Translations under genes and position numbers: made by a program
Part shown: one piece after another, positions 53,176 to 64,000 of the stretch
How the letters are laid out: every line of letters starts with the position of its first letter
How positions within the stretch are numbered: the stretch's first letter is position 1
The notes under the pieces: model-generated
What the model was told of the DNA's origin: nothing
Database searches by the model: none
The model's input: the letters and a program-made list of their open reading frames with translations, nothing else
Assembly: GCA_030435675.1 (NCBI GenBank)
Contig: CM059622.1
Coordinates: 15,624,001-15,688,000 of the forward strand
Direction: 5' to 3'
Source: Steinernema hermaphroditum
Taxonomy: Eukaryota > Nematoda > Chromadorea > Rhabditida > Steinernematidae
Length of the DNA stretch: 64,000 bases

Positions 53176-55615
53176 AGCGACGCGCTTGGCGTTTATTGTG
53201 AACACGAGCGAGCCGACGTTGTGACCAAACGTCGACGTCCATTGATTCGGTTCCGTGCCCGTCGGTCGAGTTGACGCCTTCTCAGCCGCCATCCTGATTT
53301 CCTCAACTCCCCCGAATCCCGCCGCCGCCGCGTCGGACGCCTCCGTCGTCGACAGCTCCGTCGTCAGTCCGTCGACGAGTCCCGTTTCGCCGCCGCCGTC
53401 AAGTCCGGTGGATGAGATGAAGACGAGCGTTCGGCGTGTGAAGGCGCCTTCGGCCGCTGGACCCTACAAGTTTGTACCTCCGGCGACGCCATACGCTCGG
53501 CCCCCGCCGCGGACCTCCACGCCGAACTCTGGCGCCACGGGGCAACAAAGGCCAGCCACCAGTACCCCCACTCCTGGACAACTAAGGCCGGCGACAAGTG
53601 CCCCTGGACAGCAGAGATCGGTGACAGCGTCGCCAGCTCCACGCCAGGAGCCGCCTCAGAAGAAGGCCTACGACAGTGCGGAAAATTACGACAATGTGAA
53701 GTTGTTTGGCTATGTAGTGCCGACCTATGCAGGACGGCCAATCAACTGGCGTCCCGTCATCACGGCCGACGTGGACAGAGGCCTCGTCCGCAGGTACTTC
53801 TTGCCGCCGGACGTGGCGACACTGAAGAGGGTGGCCCATAGGATAGGTGGCCGTGTCGATCACGTGATGCCTTTTGGATTCCCGAAGGACTTCTCCATTC
53901 ACAGTCCGCCACTGACCGTTTTCGACGTCGTATCCGACGGGAACTGTCTATTCAGGTTAGTCATGATTTCTTTCTATTCGTGTATCGACAGATACTACAG
54001 TAGTTGACTAATTTTGGGTTGAATTTACAAAGCATATAGAATGTGGCTAACTCGCAATCGAAATTATGACTGAAAAGACGTGACAGGGCCAACTTTAGAA
54101 TTTGAGGTCTCTCCGTGCATTATCTTATATACAACTTTCGACAATCCCGATGATGATACAGAGATTTCAGGATTTGGGAGCCTGTATGTGATTTGAAACT
54201 AAGCTGAACTCTTTCCGCTGAGACACGATGTAGATTTTGATCGTGATTCAACAAGCTCATTATGCTGATCAGATTCATAACCGTTGACTCATAACAAACA
54301 AAGCTGGTGTGATCATCTGCTTGCATTAGGACTACATTATTTGCGTTGTTAAGATCAACACTTTACCAATATACTTACAAGGGAACCTTCCGAAGTGTCC
54401 ACCTCGGATCGAGCTGAAAATTAGCACACAGGAAGGCATGCGTTAGTGAACATTAACCAGGTTACCTTATAAGTATAATGGTAAAGTATTGATCTTAATA
54501 GTACAAATAATGTAGTCGTAATACAAGCAGATGATGGTTATATTGGATGGTTATGAATCTGATCAACATAATTAGCCTCCAATTTTGACAATTCAGAAAG
54601 TCTCCTTGTTTACGAGCTGGCCGTTGACCACATGATTCACAACAAAATTCATGACCAGATTAATTGCATTATTAAGGTTAACAGGCTCCTGGTATACTTA
54701 GTAATCAACTTGAGTGGTATTGCTTGTGTCGGCCCGAAATAATTAGCGGAAGCCAGGTGGTTAAAAACCCGGGCCTTTGCCGGCGACACTGCATAATAGG
54801 TTTATCAAAGTATCCAGAAAGAGCACTTTCGAACAGTGTTAGAACAATGGTTCTATAATGGAAAATCTCGCATAGAATCATGTGCAATGTCCAGAATGGG
54901 CTATGAAGCAGAGGCCAATGCAAGTCAGTTCAGATGGCCTTTTGCACACCCTCGAAATGGAAGTGATGATCCAATAGCTCTAGGTGAATAGTCATTCAGA
55001 TCAAACGTCCCTTTCCTTATTCCTATAGTCATGGTTTCCGCGTAAAACTTGGCCCATCTAAATGCTTCTTAAACCAACGAATTGTCCATAGCTACAACGT
55101 GCTTCTTTCAGAGCCATATCCCTCTATCTTCTTGGAAACGAGACATATCATCGAGCGTTCAGAAAACTTGCCTGCGACACCGTCGAACGCAACAAAACGG
55201 CGAAATGGGTCGGTAAGTTGTGAGACATTCCTTCCTCCCTCTCTAACGAACACCTCTTAGACGATCTCGGAGGCGGAAATGGAAATCTGCCAATTGAGCA
55301 GCGGATAGGAGAGATGCGCAAGGATGCGCGACACCTCAACGACCACTGTCGGTGGGGCGGCTCTCTTGAGATGGCGGCGATGGCCCTGGCCCTCGACATG
55401 AACATCTACTGCTTCGAGGAAGACAACATAAACAAGCGCGTGTGGCAGGCATACGCGCCAGAAACAACGGAAAAAACTTCGGTGAGAGCTGATTGGATGA
55501 GATGTTTCTAAGGGTCATCGACGTTTAGTTCCTGCAACGAAATTTGAAGAAACGATTCTCTGTAGCGCTGATCCACGGAAAGCATCATTTCAAGGCGGTC
55601 GTCGCTATTGCGTGA
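52966..55615 (+). CDS. OTU-family cysteine deubiquitinase, possibly membrane-anchored
   Basis: The model has exons 52966-53143, 53286-53955, 55112-55212, 55261-55481 and 55529-55615, 418 residues, all junctions in frame with GT/AG. The catalytic block is clear. Asp-Gly-Asn-Cys (SDGNCLFRAISLYLLGN) holds the nucleophile cysteine, WGGSLEMAAMALAL is the conserved WGG..E..A helix, and HGKHHFKAVV carries the catalytic histidine. OTU enzymes cleave ubiquitin from substrates. A proline/serine/threonine-rich disordered stretch precedes the domain. The first exon encodes a transmembrane segment (GAIAAIVVVIVLIYAGL) with a basic flank; joining it is inference. Without it, the first ATG of exon 2 is at 53417. 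An ATAATAAAAAG box at about 52857 could be the promoter. Intron 53956-55111 carries a foldback repeat. Confidence 0.8.
54263..54577. repeat. Foldback repeat inside the OTU gene intron
   Basis: Arms at 54263-54388 and 54460-54577 are reverse complements with moderate divergence and a loop of about 70 bp. Parts of the arm (TTAATTGCATTATTAAGGTTAACAG) recur weakly at about 54660-54690. It accounts for much of the unusual 1.16 kb intron length. Confidence 0.75.
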
Positions 55616-55856
55616 AACTCACTCTTATCAATGTATATAATCTTGTGAACATAATATGCTATTTCGGAAAATGTTAATAACATCAGATTCATGCCATTGG
55701 TCCTGTCTGGAAGGCGCCGGACCCCCGATTTCTAGAGGGCACATGTTGCCCTTTCAAATGCTATGGTGTGTGCCACGAATGCCAATGGCAGCTGACAATA
55801 GAACACACGGGGTTCAGAAAGATGCGATTTATGCTCGAAGCAAATGATAGTGACGC

Positions 55857-56747
55857 TTAAACACGGCCAGCTTTGAATCCGCCGCCGACAGTAGCCCCAG
55901 TGCGAGGAGGGCAAGGGCAGTAAGCGGCATCGTGTCCGGGAACGCCGGGACCTCCCTGGACTCCAGGGTGTCCGTCGACTCCAGGAGCGCCGGGGTTTCC
56001 AGCGGGTCCTTGGGGTCCAGCAGCTCCTTGAGCTCCGGGCTGACCAGCGGCTCCGTTGTTTCCAGGGGCCCCAGCGGATCCTTGAGGTCCGGCGGGTCCA
56101 GCGGGGCCAGGAGCGCCCTTGCCGCGCTGTCCGTCTTGACCGGGCTGTCCAGGGGCACCAGGCTGACCGGCGGCTCCAGGGGCGCCAGCGTCTCCTTGAG
56201 GTCCAGCGGCTCCAGGTTGACCTTCCTTTCCGGGGAATCCAGGCTGTCCGGGCTGTCCATCGGGGCCAGCAGGTCCAGCGGGTCCGTCGGGTCCCTGAGG
56301 GCCAGGAGCGCCAGCGGGGCACTTGATGCATCCGTTGCTGCCGGTGTTGACGACAAGAGAGACTCCAGGGGCGCCAGGATGTCCATCGTGACCACGGAGT
56401 CCATCGTGTCCGGGCTCTCCGGCGGGTCCAGGAGGACCGGGAGGTCCAGCGGGGCAGTTGTTGGAGCGGGCGCCACAGTTACAGGCGGCCTGGCGCTTGT
56501 TACGTCCGACGAGCATGCCAAACTGGGCGCGCTTCGTCTCCCCGGCGGGGATACGGCCCTGGGCGGCGACCATGCTCACCCAGGCGTCATTGGCGATGGT
56601 ACGGAAGTCACTGATCTCGGTAGTCACCTCATCGTAGAGGGTGTTGATGTCCTGGAATAGGACACCAACGGCCACTAGGCAGGCGACGATGACGACTCCG
56701 CTTCCGGCCGAGGCCACAGTCACAAGAAGATTTGTTCCGCTCGTCAT
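55857..56747 (-). CDS. Cuticle collagen E (mosaic of A and B/C types)
   Basis: 296 residues, one coding exon, with the same domain order as A: hydrophobic segment (about 7-31), RNKR site, CNC...C cluster, Gly-X-Y, NGCIKC break, long Gly-X-Y, YCPCPP cluster, and a GGGFKAGRV tail. Residues 1-41 are identical to A. Residues about 42-120 (from TTEISDFRT through GLRGHDG) follow B/C. From about [10 protein letters not shown] onward it follows A, including [16 protein letters not shown]. The ATG touches the acceptor of a 43-nt intron. No obvious AATAAA was found close behind the stop. Confidence 0.94.
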   Translation of the reverse strand: MTSGTNLLVTVASAGSGVVIVACLVAVGVLFQDINTLYDEVTTEISDFRTIANDAWVSMVAAQGRIPAGETKRAQFGMLVGRNKRQAACNCGARSNNCPAGPPGPPGPAGEPGHDGLRGHDGHPGAPGVSLVVNTGSNGCIKCPAGAPGPQGPDGPAGPAGPDGQPGQPGFPGKEGQPGAAGPQGDAGAPGAAGQPGAPGQPGQDGQRGKGAPGPAGPAGPQGSAGAPGNNGAAGQPGAQGAAGPQGPAGNPGAPGVDGHPGVQGGPGVPGHDAAYCPCPPRTGATVGGGFKAGRV

Positions 56748-56850
56748 CTGAAACGATACCGATTAGGATCAGAAATATCCGAATGCCCACCTCGAGGAGA
56801 CTCCAACGATCACTGACTTCCACTCCTCCACCGTTCGCTTATGTAATCAC
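56748..56850 (-). promoter_or_regulatory. Core promoter, leader and 5' UTR intron of collagen E
   Basis: Minus strand: TTACATAAG (56839-56847, a weak TATA), GGAAGTCAGTGATC with TCAGTG at 56811-56816, a leader ending CTCGAG, then a 43-nt intron (56748-56790, GTGGGC...TTTCAG) ending at the ATG. The TATA is degraded compared with collagens A and B, but the GGAAGTCAGT initiator block is kept. Confidence 0.65.
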
Positions 56851-57082
56851 AAGGAAACAGGTTTTACAACTTTTTGAAACATTCGCGTTATCAATTCCGA
56901 GCACGTTCCACCGATTAGAACGCCGCAGGGGGTTCGTCGGCAGTTTAATTTGTTTCTGCACTTAAGGAAAGTGTAAACAAGGTGCGCTAAAATAAATTAA
57001 CAATTTCTTAGAATGACGATGAATTCTGTTGCGACGATCAAAGGATTTATCGAATGATGAAATATCCGTCGTGATGCATGAA

Positions 57083-59015
57083 TCAACACGATTGATCCGA
57101 AGTGTCGATCGTGGTGACGTCCAGATCCCTCATTTGCTCACATATATCGCTGTATGAATCCTCGAAGTCGATCGATATCCCGTTGGCAAGAAGTTCCGGA
57201 AACAACGGGTTCGACTTCGCCTTCGCTTCCAGGAGCCTCCACGTCTTCGTCTTCGACTCCAAGTCTCCTTGCTCGCGCTCACGTTCTTTGGCGAAGTATT
57301 GGTCGCACTCATCAAAAAGACATTGATTCACCTCCATGAACGATTTTAGCGCGTGGTGAATCAAGGCATGGATGGTCCTAAACAGTCCAAATTAGCGAGT
57401 GTATGAGCCGGAAATTACGTACTTATTCCAGTGCTTCGAGTTCTTGTAGAGAGCAGGAAACATGATGGGCAGGATGACTTCCACGTTATTGTCCACCATG
57501 GCCATGATGTAGTCATTACTCCAGAAGTAAAGCGCTCGTTCAGCAACCTGAAAGGAAAAGGTGATTGAGGCTGGGAAAGGAACGACTTACTTGAAAGTGC
57601 GGCGAAGAGACACATCGACCAAGCTGCTGGAACAACGGAATCATGACTTGCTGGAATTCCGACTCTTCCATGACATTCAGGATCTCTTCAAGTTCTCCAA
57701 TAAACATGACTTCTTTGTTACTGTGAACCTTGGGCCAAAATTTGAGCAAGCTGTTCACAACTCCTTCCGTGAGCAATGGATCCTTTTTAAGAAACTGTAA
57801 CACGCAATAGGACAACTGAACATGATACATGCCAAGAGATTTCATCTAAAATGACCACATATTAGGGACCTTGGTGAAGGAGTGCAAAGTACCTTGTGTA
57901 GAGGCATTAATACCCTCATCAAAAATGTTTTGTGCTCCTCCTTCAAGGGAACCGCGAACCCGTTGATAATACTGCCGAGAATTTCCAGCAGTTCAGCAAT
58001 ACCATTGTGACACTCCGTTTCGTATATGAACGTGTAGAAGACGTTGTTCATCTGCTTACGAATGTAAGCTCGCAAATTGAGGAATTTCCCGTAAATGCGA
58101 TGGAGCGTCGTCTTCATGAAGTCTCGTTCTCGCGGGTCCTCGCTATCGGCCAGTTCGAGCAGCTGCAACACAACAAAAAGAGAGTGAAAGTTGCAGCAGT
58201 CTACTTACCCGAATAATGAAAATTTGATCGATGTACTTCCTCGCTTGCTCCTGTCGAAAATCCTTTGATTCCAAGAATCGCAGGAAGAACTCGTAGACTA
58301 GTTGTAAGTGCGGCCATGCTGCTTCCAGTGTTGGCTCATCTTCTTCAGGATCGAACTCTACCCCATTGGGGTTACTTGGCGGAGACAGCACACGGAATAC
58401 GTTTACGGCGAACTAAACAGGAACATATCTCTCGATGTGGATTTGCAGTCATACCATTTTCACAGTCTCTTTGTAGACTTGTTCAGTGAGAATATTTCGC
58501 TGTACCGCAACGAACGCTATAATCTCACGAAGAACCGCTCGCTTAACCTAAAATTTCGAGCATAAAAAAAGTTGAACAACGACTCCAGCACACCTCTTTA
58601 TAGCGAAGATCAGACAGTGGATCATTGGCAAAGTCAAAGATCACACAGCATTGACGAATTTTCTTGATGAAAAGTTCTACTATTTCCTCATCGGTCGCTT
58701 CTGCAAAAATCAGTTATTACACACATGAGAAAACAGCCGAAAATTACCACTTAGAAGAGGCAGCTTTTGCAGCTCTCGATTAGCGCTGATACGAAACACC
58801 GAACTTGACTGCCGATTTTCGCGCTTGGTGCTCACGGGCCACGTTAAGTAGAGTTGGTTATTGAGTGACGTTGTTGGCGGATGATCGCCACCGGCAGTTG
58901 AGTGTTCAGGTGCGGCAACCTCATCGGTTGGCTGTTGGACGGACGTCGTCGCGGCGTGATCACCGTCGGCATTTGTGTCGGACACAACAGCGTCATCGAG
59001 CGACAACGCATGCAT
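57083..59015 (-). CDS. PP2A regulatory subunit B56 (PPP2R5; PPTR-1/PPTR-2 family)
   Basis: Eight exons: 58748-59015, 58594-58700, 58455-58547, 58209-58412, 57893-58162, 57591-57845, 57423-57547 and 57083-57377, about 538 residues, all phases consistent. B56 subunits form HEAT-like solenoids that target the PP2A core enzyme to LxxIxE-bearing substrates. Family hallmarks in order are [109 protein letters not shown] and [18 protein letters not shown]. The N-terminal 70 residues are divergent and Asp/Thr-rich, and the C-tail is short and acidic. The ATG follows a TTTTCAG acceptor directly, so a leader exon or spliced leader is expected. The best-supported gene in the window. Confidence 0.97.
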
Positions 59016-59777
59016 CTGAAAAGATAACAGAGTAAACGTAATTTTCTGAAAATGAAAGCTCGATATGGTACACGAAACGAATGGACAACGCTCGACCGAC
59101 CTTGTTGAAGCCACGCACAATACACCCGTTCAGCGCAGCGTACTACGTGCAAAACGACCGATCGGTGGGTGACCGACAATATAAATAAGTCTAGACAGAA
59201 GTCGAGACGAAGATTCAGCAAAGTAGACAAGATAGACAGCAAAGACGTCAATCTTGTCGGGACCCACATCCAATAGGGATATTCATGTGATAGTGGGAGT
59301 TCCCTCCTGCGCGCCTCTACGCGAAGCTACTTGTAACCCGTTTGCTCCAGATAGTCCAGCGGTCAGGCGTTCTTCTGAATTCAAGCAGTCAAACAGCAAA
59401 CAATTCGATTAAGCCACTGTTTGATGGTGCTTCTTGGCATCGCCCCATGTGAGAGGGCAGCCCAACAGAATCGCCCCGCATTACGGTCCAGCAGGCTCGA
59501 CAAGCAGAATCTCGACCATGTGCGCTGCGATTACTACGATGCTCTACCACCGTAACGCTGAACAGTCGATCGCGCTGGCAAGAGAACCCCCCCCCCCCCC
59601 AAGTTACAGTGCAAATCTAAATGAATTGTAGTGTAACAGATAGAGGAGATCTTAGGAAATCGAGCGCGCAGAAAGCGCACGGCCCATATGCAGACTGGCT
59701 ACAGTAAAATGAGTTCGCGAAATATGAAAAATGACGACAGTCGCGACTGCTACATTGAAATTTCATATGTGAGATGT

Positions 59778-59848
59778 ACCTGTGTGGTCGAGTGGTAGTG
59801 CTGTGAGCCGGCAGACTATGGACGCGGGTTCGACCCCCACGGGGAATA
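59778..59848 (+). pseudogene. tRNA-derived sequence
   Basis: It has an A box (TGGTCGAGTGGTAG) and B box (GGTTCGACCCC) at the right spacing. The acceptor strands do not pair and no proper anticodon stem forms. It is likely a degenerate tRNA or a tRNA-derived SINE head. Confidence 0.35.
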
Positions 59849-60254
59849 TTCTATTTTCCGATTATCGTCACTGGAACGCTCCATCGTCAATTCTATGCAG
59901 AAGGTGGAGTCCGGCTCAGAACAACACCACATGTACATTGTCAGTTAAAATCTATCGGGCCTCTGAGGCGAGTATTTTGGCAAACTTCGCAAATTCCCGA
60001 CGATCCAGCCGATGACCTGTCAGTTGTAGTTACATACATTTCTCAAATGTCACGATATTCCTATTCATCGCCGTTAGAATTTGTAGCAGGAAACGAAGGA
60101 AATGAAGCAGGTCGTATCATGCACTTTCTCAACTTATGCAGAGCCAAGATGCACTTATCTGCTTCAGGTTTGCTAGGGCTTGAGCAAGTCGCACCATTCC
60201 CTCCCCCCATCAGCTTTAAATTAGGGACGGACAACGTATTATTATGGCATGCAT

Positions 60255-60451
60255 TGTGTGGGTAGGATAAAACATGGATATGGATGAGTGGTATAAAAGA
60301 AGGATGAACGGGAAAACATGGATCAGGGCGATCACGGCGGAGCCAACTTCATGGATAGCCAGTTTTGTTTATTTTTCGGCATTTTCACTCATGGTCAGCT
60401 GTAGTCACAGTCCTATCGATGCCCATGTCCATGTTTTATACCTACCCACAC
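60255..60451. mobile_element. 197-bp inverted-repeat (MITE-like) element
   Basis: Termini of about 29 bp (TGTGTGGGTAGGATAAAACATGG... and its complement at 60423-60451) match with few differences. The interior is not self-complementary. No clear target-site duplication. Confidence 0.65.
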
Positions 60452-61259
60452 TGTCTTTATTTGACGGAATAAGCAAATCAAGACCAGGACTGTTGGTATA
60501 CGACAGCGAAAGAAGTGGTTCCGTTTTGCTTGTCCAGATTGCTCAAGGTCAAATTGCCTTAATGACTCAAATAAGGCTCGATTTGACTTTGACAACAGAG
60601 CTATCCGTACACGGAATTTTCAGGTCCCACCATAGTGGCAAGACAGTTTTTTTAACAACAAGACCCGGCCTTAACAACCTTGATCCTTAGTTTTAGTTTA
60701 GGGCTCATAGATAGCCCGTACATTAGTCGAAATGTGAGGTGACCGTCATGCCAGAATAGTTCTCCAAAGTTAGGGCGAATACAGCGGAAAAAGGTCTCAT
60801 TCCGTTATCTTTTTTATGTTATAGTTAGGCTGCTTCCAGGGTTAATCATCAGGATTACTGCATCACCGTCACGGTCTAAGTTAGTCAGCATCACAGTCCA
60901 CATGACTGTATGGTTGAATTTCTAGATTAGAAGTCATTGGAACGAAATTTTCAGTGACTCAACCCTATAGTTTGCCTCTAATTACAACGAGAAACAAAGC
61001 CATAATGTTGCCGAAAATCTGTCCTTCCTCTAGTAACCGTATCTATGCCAAAAGGGACATTTCACATTAGCAATATTTCACTTTCAGCGCAGATCCATAA
61101 ATCTAGTTATCCCAAAGTGTAACGACCAAAATTGGACTGTTGCTGGGGGTGAAGAACCTCCCTTGGCCGTTGCCGAGGACATCCTGCTTATTCTCCTCAA
61201 TCGAAGGAGCTTCTTGTGCCCGTACAACCTTGTCTCCATTTGTCTCCAGATTCTCAACC

Positions 61260-63342
61260 ATGGGTACCTGGAAGCCTCTCCTCCTTATTCCACTCCTTTG
61301 GACACTAGCGGTAAGCCCACTGATCAAATTTAGGTCTTAAAGAAAGCGTTTAGGCCTCTCAGCTTTTTCCCGTCTACCGCTACACTTTCATCAGAAGCAA
61401 AGTTGTGGGGCCCGTCGAAAGGGAGTTTCGGAAGGATAGTCTCAAGGAATGTGGCAGGGCGGCCAGTAAAAGTGGAGCCATCGCATTCACTCGATTCCTC
61501 AACGGAACTGGCGGATACTGCGGTTTGATCAAGAAGTTCATTTCGATGGAGGAGCTCTCGGACCCTTTTGTGCGCTACTATCTCCGGGATCAGAGGAGCG
61601 TCACGTCGAAGCAATGTCTGAGCGAGCAGACGGGTAAGGCCATTCATTATATGTGTCATAAACATGTCCGAACGAAAAAAGAGCAAGAATGGGAACCGGG
61701 TGCATCCCAAGAATTAACCTATTCCGGGCTTTCCCATCGGGCAATCGGTAAACATACCTATTCATTTCGCCATGGATTAAGAAAATTTGAGTGCTTCGAT
61801 GTAATCTACCGGACTCATGGATAAAAACTGGCCGTGATTATCACTCACTGATTGGCTTCACTTTGCTCAACAGCGCTGAACGAGCCCGGATTTGCTCCGA
61901 TTAGACAAGTCCATTGAAAACGAAAAAGCTACGGTCGTGCCAGAACCGGTGAACCGGCGATTCCATTTTACGCAAAGTAGTGGTTAGGAAAGATGCCTAA
62001 GTGTTTAGAGGTCTTCTAACGGATAGAAAAATCAGAGCAATGAAAATTTCGGGAAGGGAAGTTGTTGAACTGGGGTGTATTTTGACATGGTATGGCACCA
62101 CCAGACCGCCTTCAGAAATGCCATAGATTAAGAGTAATTCTCCTTGATCAAAACAACTTCTTCTATCTGTATTTATACTCATTTTTATCGCTATCTTTAC
62201 CAGAAGATTAGTTCTCGAAATGAACCATATTTCAAATTGATAGAGATGAGTAAAGTGATAAACGCTGCAAAAATGTAGAGTGTTTGCATGTAGAGTGTTC
62301 AGAACACTTTCAGTCGAAGAACCCTATTTTCAGCTCGACAAATCCTCGAGGGACTGGATACCTACTGTCAGGATGAGGAGGACGAGGTATGCAAGGAGTT
62401 GCGCAAAATCGTGAGTTTCTTATCACCATACCCGATTAAGCGCCAATTCCATTTCTAGAAGCGCCAGTGTGACATGCTCAACGTGCTAAACGTCGACTGT
62501 TGCTGCCCTCCGCATCAGAAGATTATCAACGACAACGGGCACGATCGCTGCTCTGCATTCATCACAAGGAAAGACGGTCGAGAAGAGTACTGTCCCGCGT
62601 TACATGTGGCGTGGAAGGACAAAAGAGGCGAATTCTGCTGTGGCGAGAGGGAGGAACGTTGCTGTCGGGGTGGAACGCCTTGTTGCCGAAAGAACGAATG
62701 GATGGGACAAGACAACAACGGAAAGCCGTATTGCTGTCCTGATGGAACGGCTTTCCGAGGAAGATACGAAGACGGAGAAGCTGTCTGCTGCCCTCCGAAG
62801 ATGTACGTAGTGAAAGGAAATAGGTTTTGCTGTCCAAAAGATTTTGTGTACAGCGAAGCTTTCAAAAGATGCATCGGCGCCATTGAATTCGTAAGTGTCT
62901 TTCCTCTCTTACATATGTGAATCTTCATACTTTAGGGTGACAGAAAGCCCCAAAATCAGAAAGAAATGATGAGGGTGTGCATGGACTTGAAAAGCCTTCC
63001 GGTCAAGATCGAAAACGAAGAACAGAACAAAGCTTTAGGAAGCATTTCTCCTGTGCTAGGTGGAATAATCGGTCTACACATCCCCGATGGCCAGCAATTG
63101 AGCGACACCGGCTTCCGATGGTCTGTGGATGGCAGCAAGCCATCATTCTCAAAATGGGCACCTACCGAACCGAATAACATCTATGATACAGAGGTAACAA
63201 CATGCTCCTCTTTTCCAAAGAACGCTTTTTCTAGATCTTTACCCTGCGTGTGCATAGTACTGGGAATTGGCGCGATGTGAACTACAAATGGTCTGTTAGA
63301 CACGCCTTTTGTACAGCTAGCACATACGACAGCCGTGGATGA
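61260..63342 (+). CDS. Secreted PAN-like / cysteine-pair-rich / C-type-lectin-like protein
   Basis: Six exons: 61260-61310, 61354-61633, 62334-62410, 62459-62890, 62936-63193 and 63235-63342, 401 residues, phases consistent. Exon 1 is a signal peptide (KPLLLIPLLWTLA). Exons 2-3 resemble a nematode PAN domain (ECGRAASKSGAIAFTRF...GGYCGL...KQCL). Exon 4 is a Cys-rich module with many CC pairs (DCCCPPH, FCCGE, RCCRGGTPCC, YCCPDG, VCCPP, FCCPK), granulin-like in look only. Exons 5-6 are a C-type-lectin-like fold with WAPTEPNN and GNWRDV. Outer cysteines are present (VCMDL, AFC). The inner pair is missing (TEIFTL and DVNYKW have I and Y in place of C), and EPN without the usual partners leaves sugar binding doubtful. 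Likely extracellular, perhaps innate-immunity related (inference). AATAAA at about 63463. Confidence 0.88.
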
Positions 63343-64000
63343 TGGACGTTCTGAAAGCGGTGCTCTTCCGGCATATGCAATAGTTCCAATCTGGAATGTG
63401 CTATTCAGATTTTATTAGTTTTATCTGTAAGACATATTTTTGGAAGATGATGTAGCATTTTGGAAATAAAAGAGATTCAAACCCTACTTTTCAATGACCG
63501 ACCACAGCACCTTTTTCATGGGAATTTGGCATGCGTTCACAAGAGTTCCGCATCGTATCTTGACTGGTATCGTTCACGCACTTCCTAACCCATTTTATTG
63601 GAGCAACTGTAGAAAAACAAGTTAAAAAGGGGAAAAGATACATTAGTCTCTTTGTTTACGTAAATCTTATATATTTCACTCAAGGTATGATCAACCCATT
63701 TTGTGGCATACATTTGGATTCCTTATTCATAGAATGTGCAGGGTATAGGGTGGAAAAATGATTCTGACCTAAATTTCGGCTTCTTTGTCTTATTTCGAGT
63801 GCTTACTCCTGAAGTAGTAAGTTATGAATGAATACAGATGAAAAAAGATAGAGCTGAGAAGGTGTTATAAGAACATTTAAACAGGAATCTCTGAGCTAAA
63901 AATGTAAAGCCATTATGAGGGTCAACTTGGTAACATACGGCCTAGGACAGACGTACTTTTTGAGAATTCATAAGAGAAGAGATCAATAAGATATAAGATC
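63343..64000. other. 3' flank of the lectin gene, no further gene
   Basis: A poly(A) signal lies at about 63463. The rest is AT-rich with no ORF, repeat or RNA gene recognised. Confidence 0.45.

Larger units (their letters stand above)
59016..61259. other. Intergenic between B56 and the lectin gene
   Basis: It holds a 14-C homopolymer at 59587-59600, a tRNA-derived pseudogene at about 59778-59848, a 197-bp inverted-repeat element at 60255-60451 and an unrecognised 138-codon ORF (60274-60690) that overlaps that element. The B56 promoter should lie just right of 59015. Confidence 0.45.

Noticed and set aside
60274..60690. 138-codon ORF
   Set aside because: It overlaps a MITE-like inverted-repeat element and has no recognisable domain.
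1..64000. Bacterial-style systems, CRISPR arrays, prophage or integrated virus
   Set aside because: No spaced identical repeats, no operon-like runs of ORFs and no phage or viral hallmark ORFs. Gene structure is eukaryotic throughout.

Overview
This is a nuclear genome window from a nematode. The diagnostic content is five cuticle collagens of the N-terminal-membrane-segment type with R-x-x-R processing sites, small introns of about 43 to 50 nt, a Skp1-like single-exon gene, a PAN-like/C-type-lectin secreted protein, eukaryotic tRNAs with A and B boxes, and U1 snRNA genes. Intergenic DNA is rich in foldback elements and in simple GAGTC/GAGCC-type sequence. That style, with moderate GC, reminds me of diplogastrids such as Pristionchus, but I cannot fix the genus from the sequence.

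Layout. Positions 1-8.8 kb hold one very large minus-strand gene, cut by the left window edge. I could assemble 33 exons. Every intron is phase 1, every internal exon is a multiple of 3, and the product is a disordered RS-, AT-hook-, proline- and acid-rich protein of at least about 1,800 residues. From 8.8 to 23.6 kb there is no gene I can support except two tRNAs (Phe, Arg). The stretch is filled with inverted repeats, tandem duplications and GC-rich patches.

Positions 23.6-29.1 kb are a collagen cluster: collagen A (+), a Skp1-like gene (+), collagens B (-) and C (+) as a divergent near-identical pair, and collagen D (-). Two tRNAs (Phe, Asp) follow. Positions 29.8-39 kb are repeat-rich and gene-poor, with a TA-flanked MITE and a 379 bp near-perfect hairpin. 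A 73-residue single-pass membrane protein lies at 39.4 kb. A head-to-head pair of 164-nt U1 snRNA genes lies at 41.7-42.3 kb, a tRNA-Leu at 44.2 kb, and another small membrane protein at 48.5 kb.

The last part is gene-dense: an OTU-family deubiquitinase at 53-55.6 kb, which a consistent splice joins to an upstream membrane-anchor exon; collagen E (-) at 56 kb; a complete 8-exon PP2A B56 regulatory subunit (-) at 57-59 kb; and a six-exon PAN-like/cysteine-rich/C-type-lectin protein (+) at 61.3-63.3 kb.

How they relate. Collagens A, B, C and E share one core-promoter plan: TATA or a degenerate version of it, then TCAGT about 28-30 bp on, a short leader, and a 43-46 nt intron whose AG touches the ATG. 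This suggests co-regulation, presumably with moulting. Collagen E is a mosaic of the A and B/C types, pointing to gene conversion. The remaining genes are unrelated to one another.
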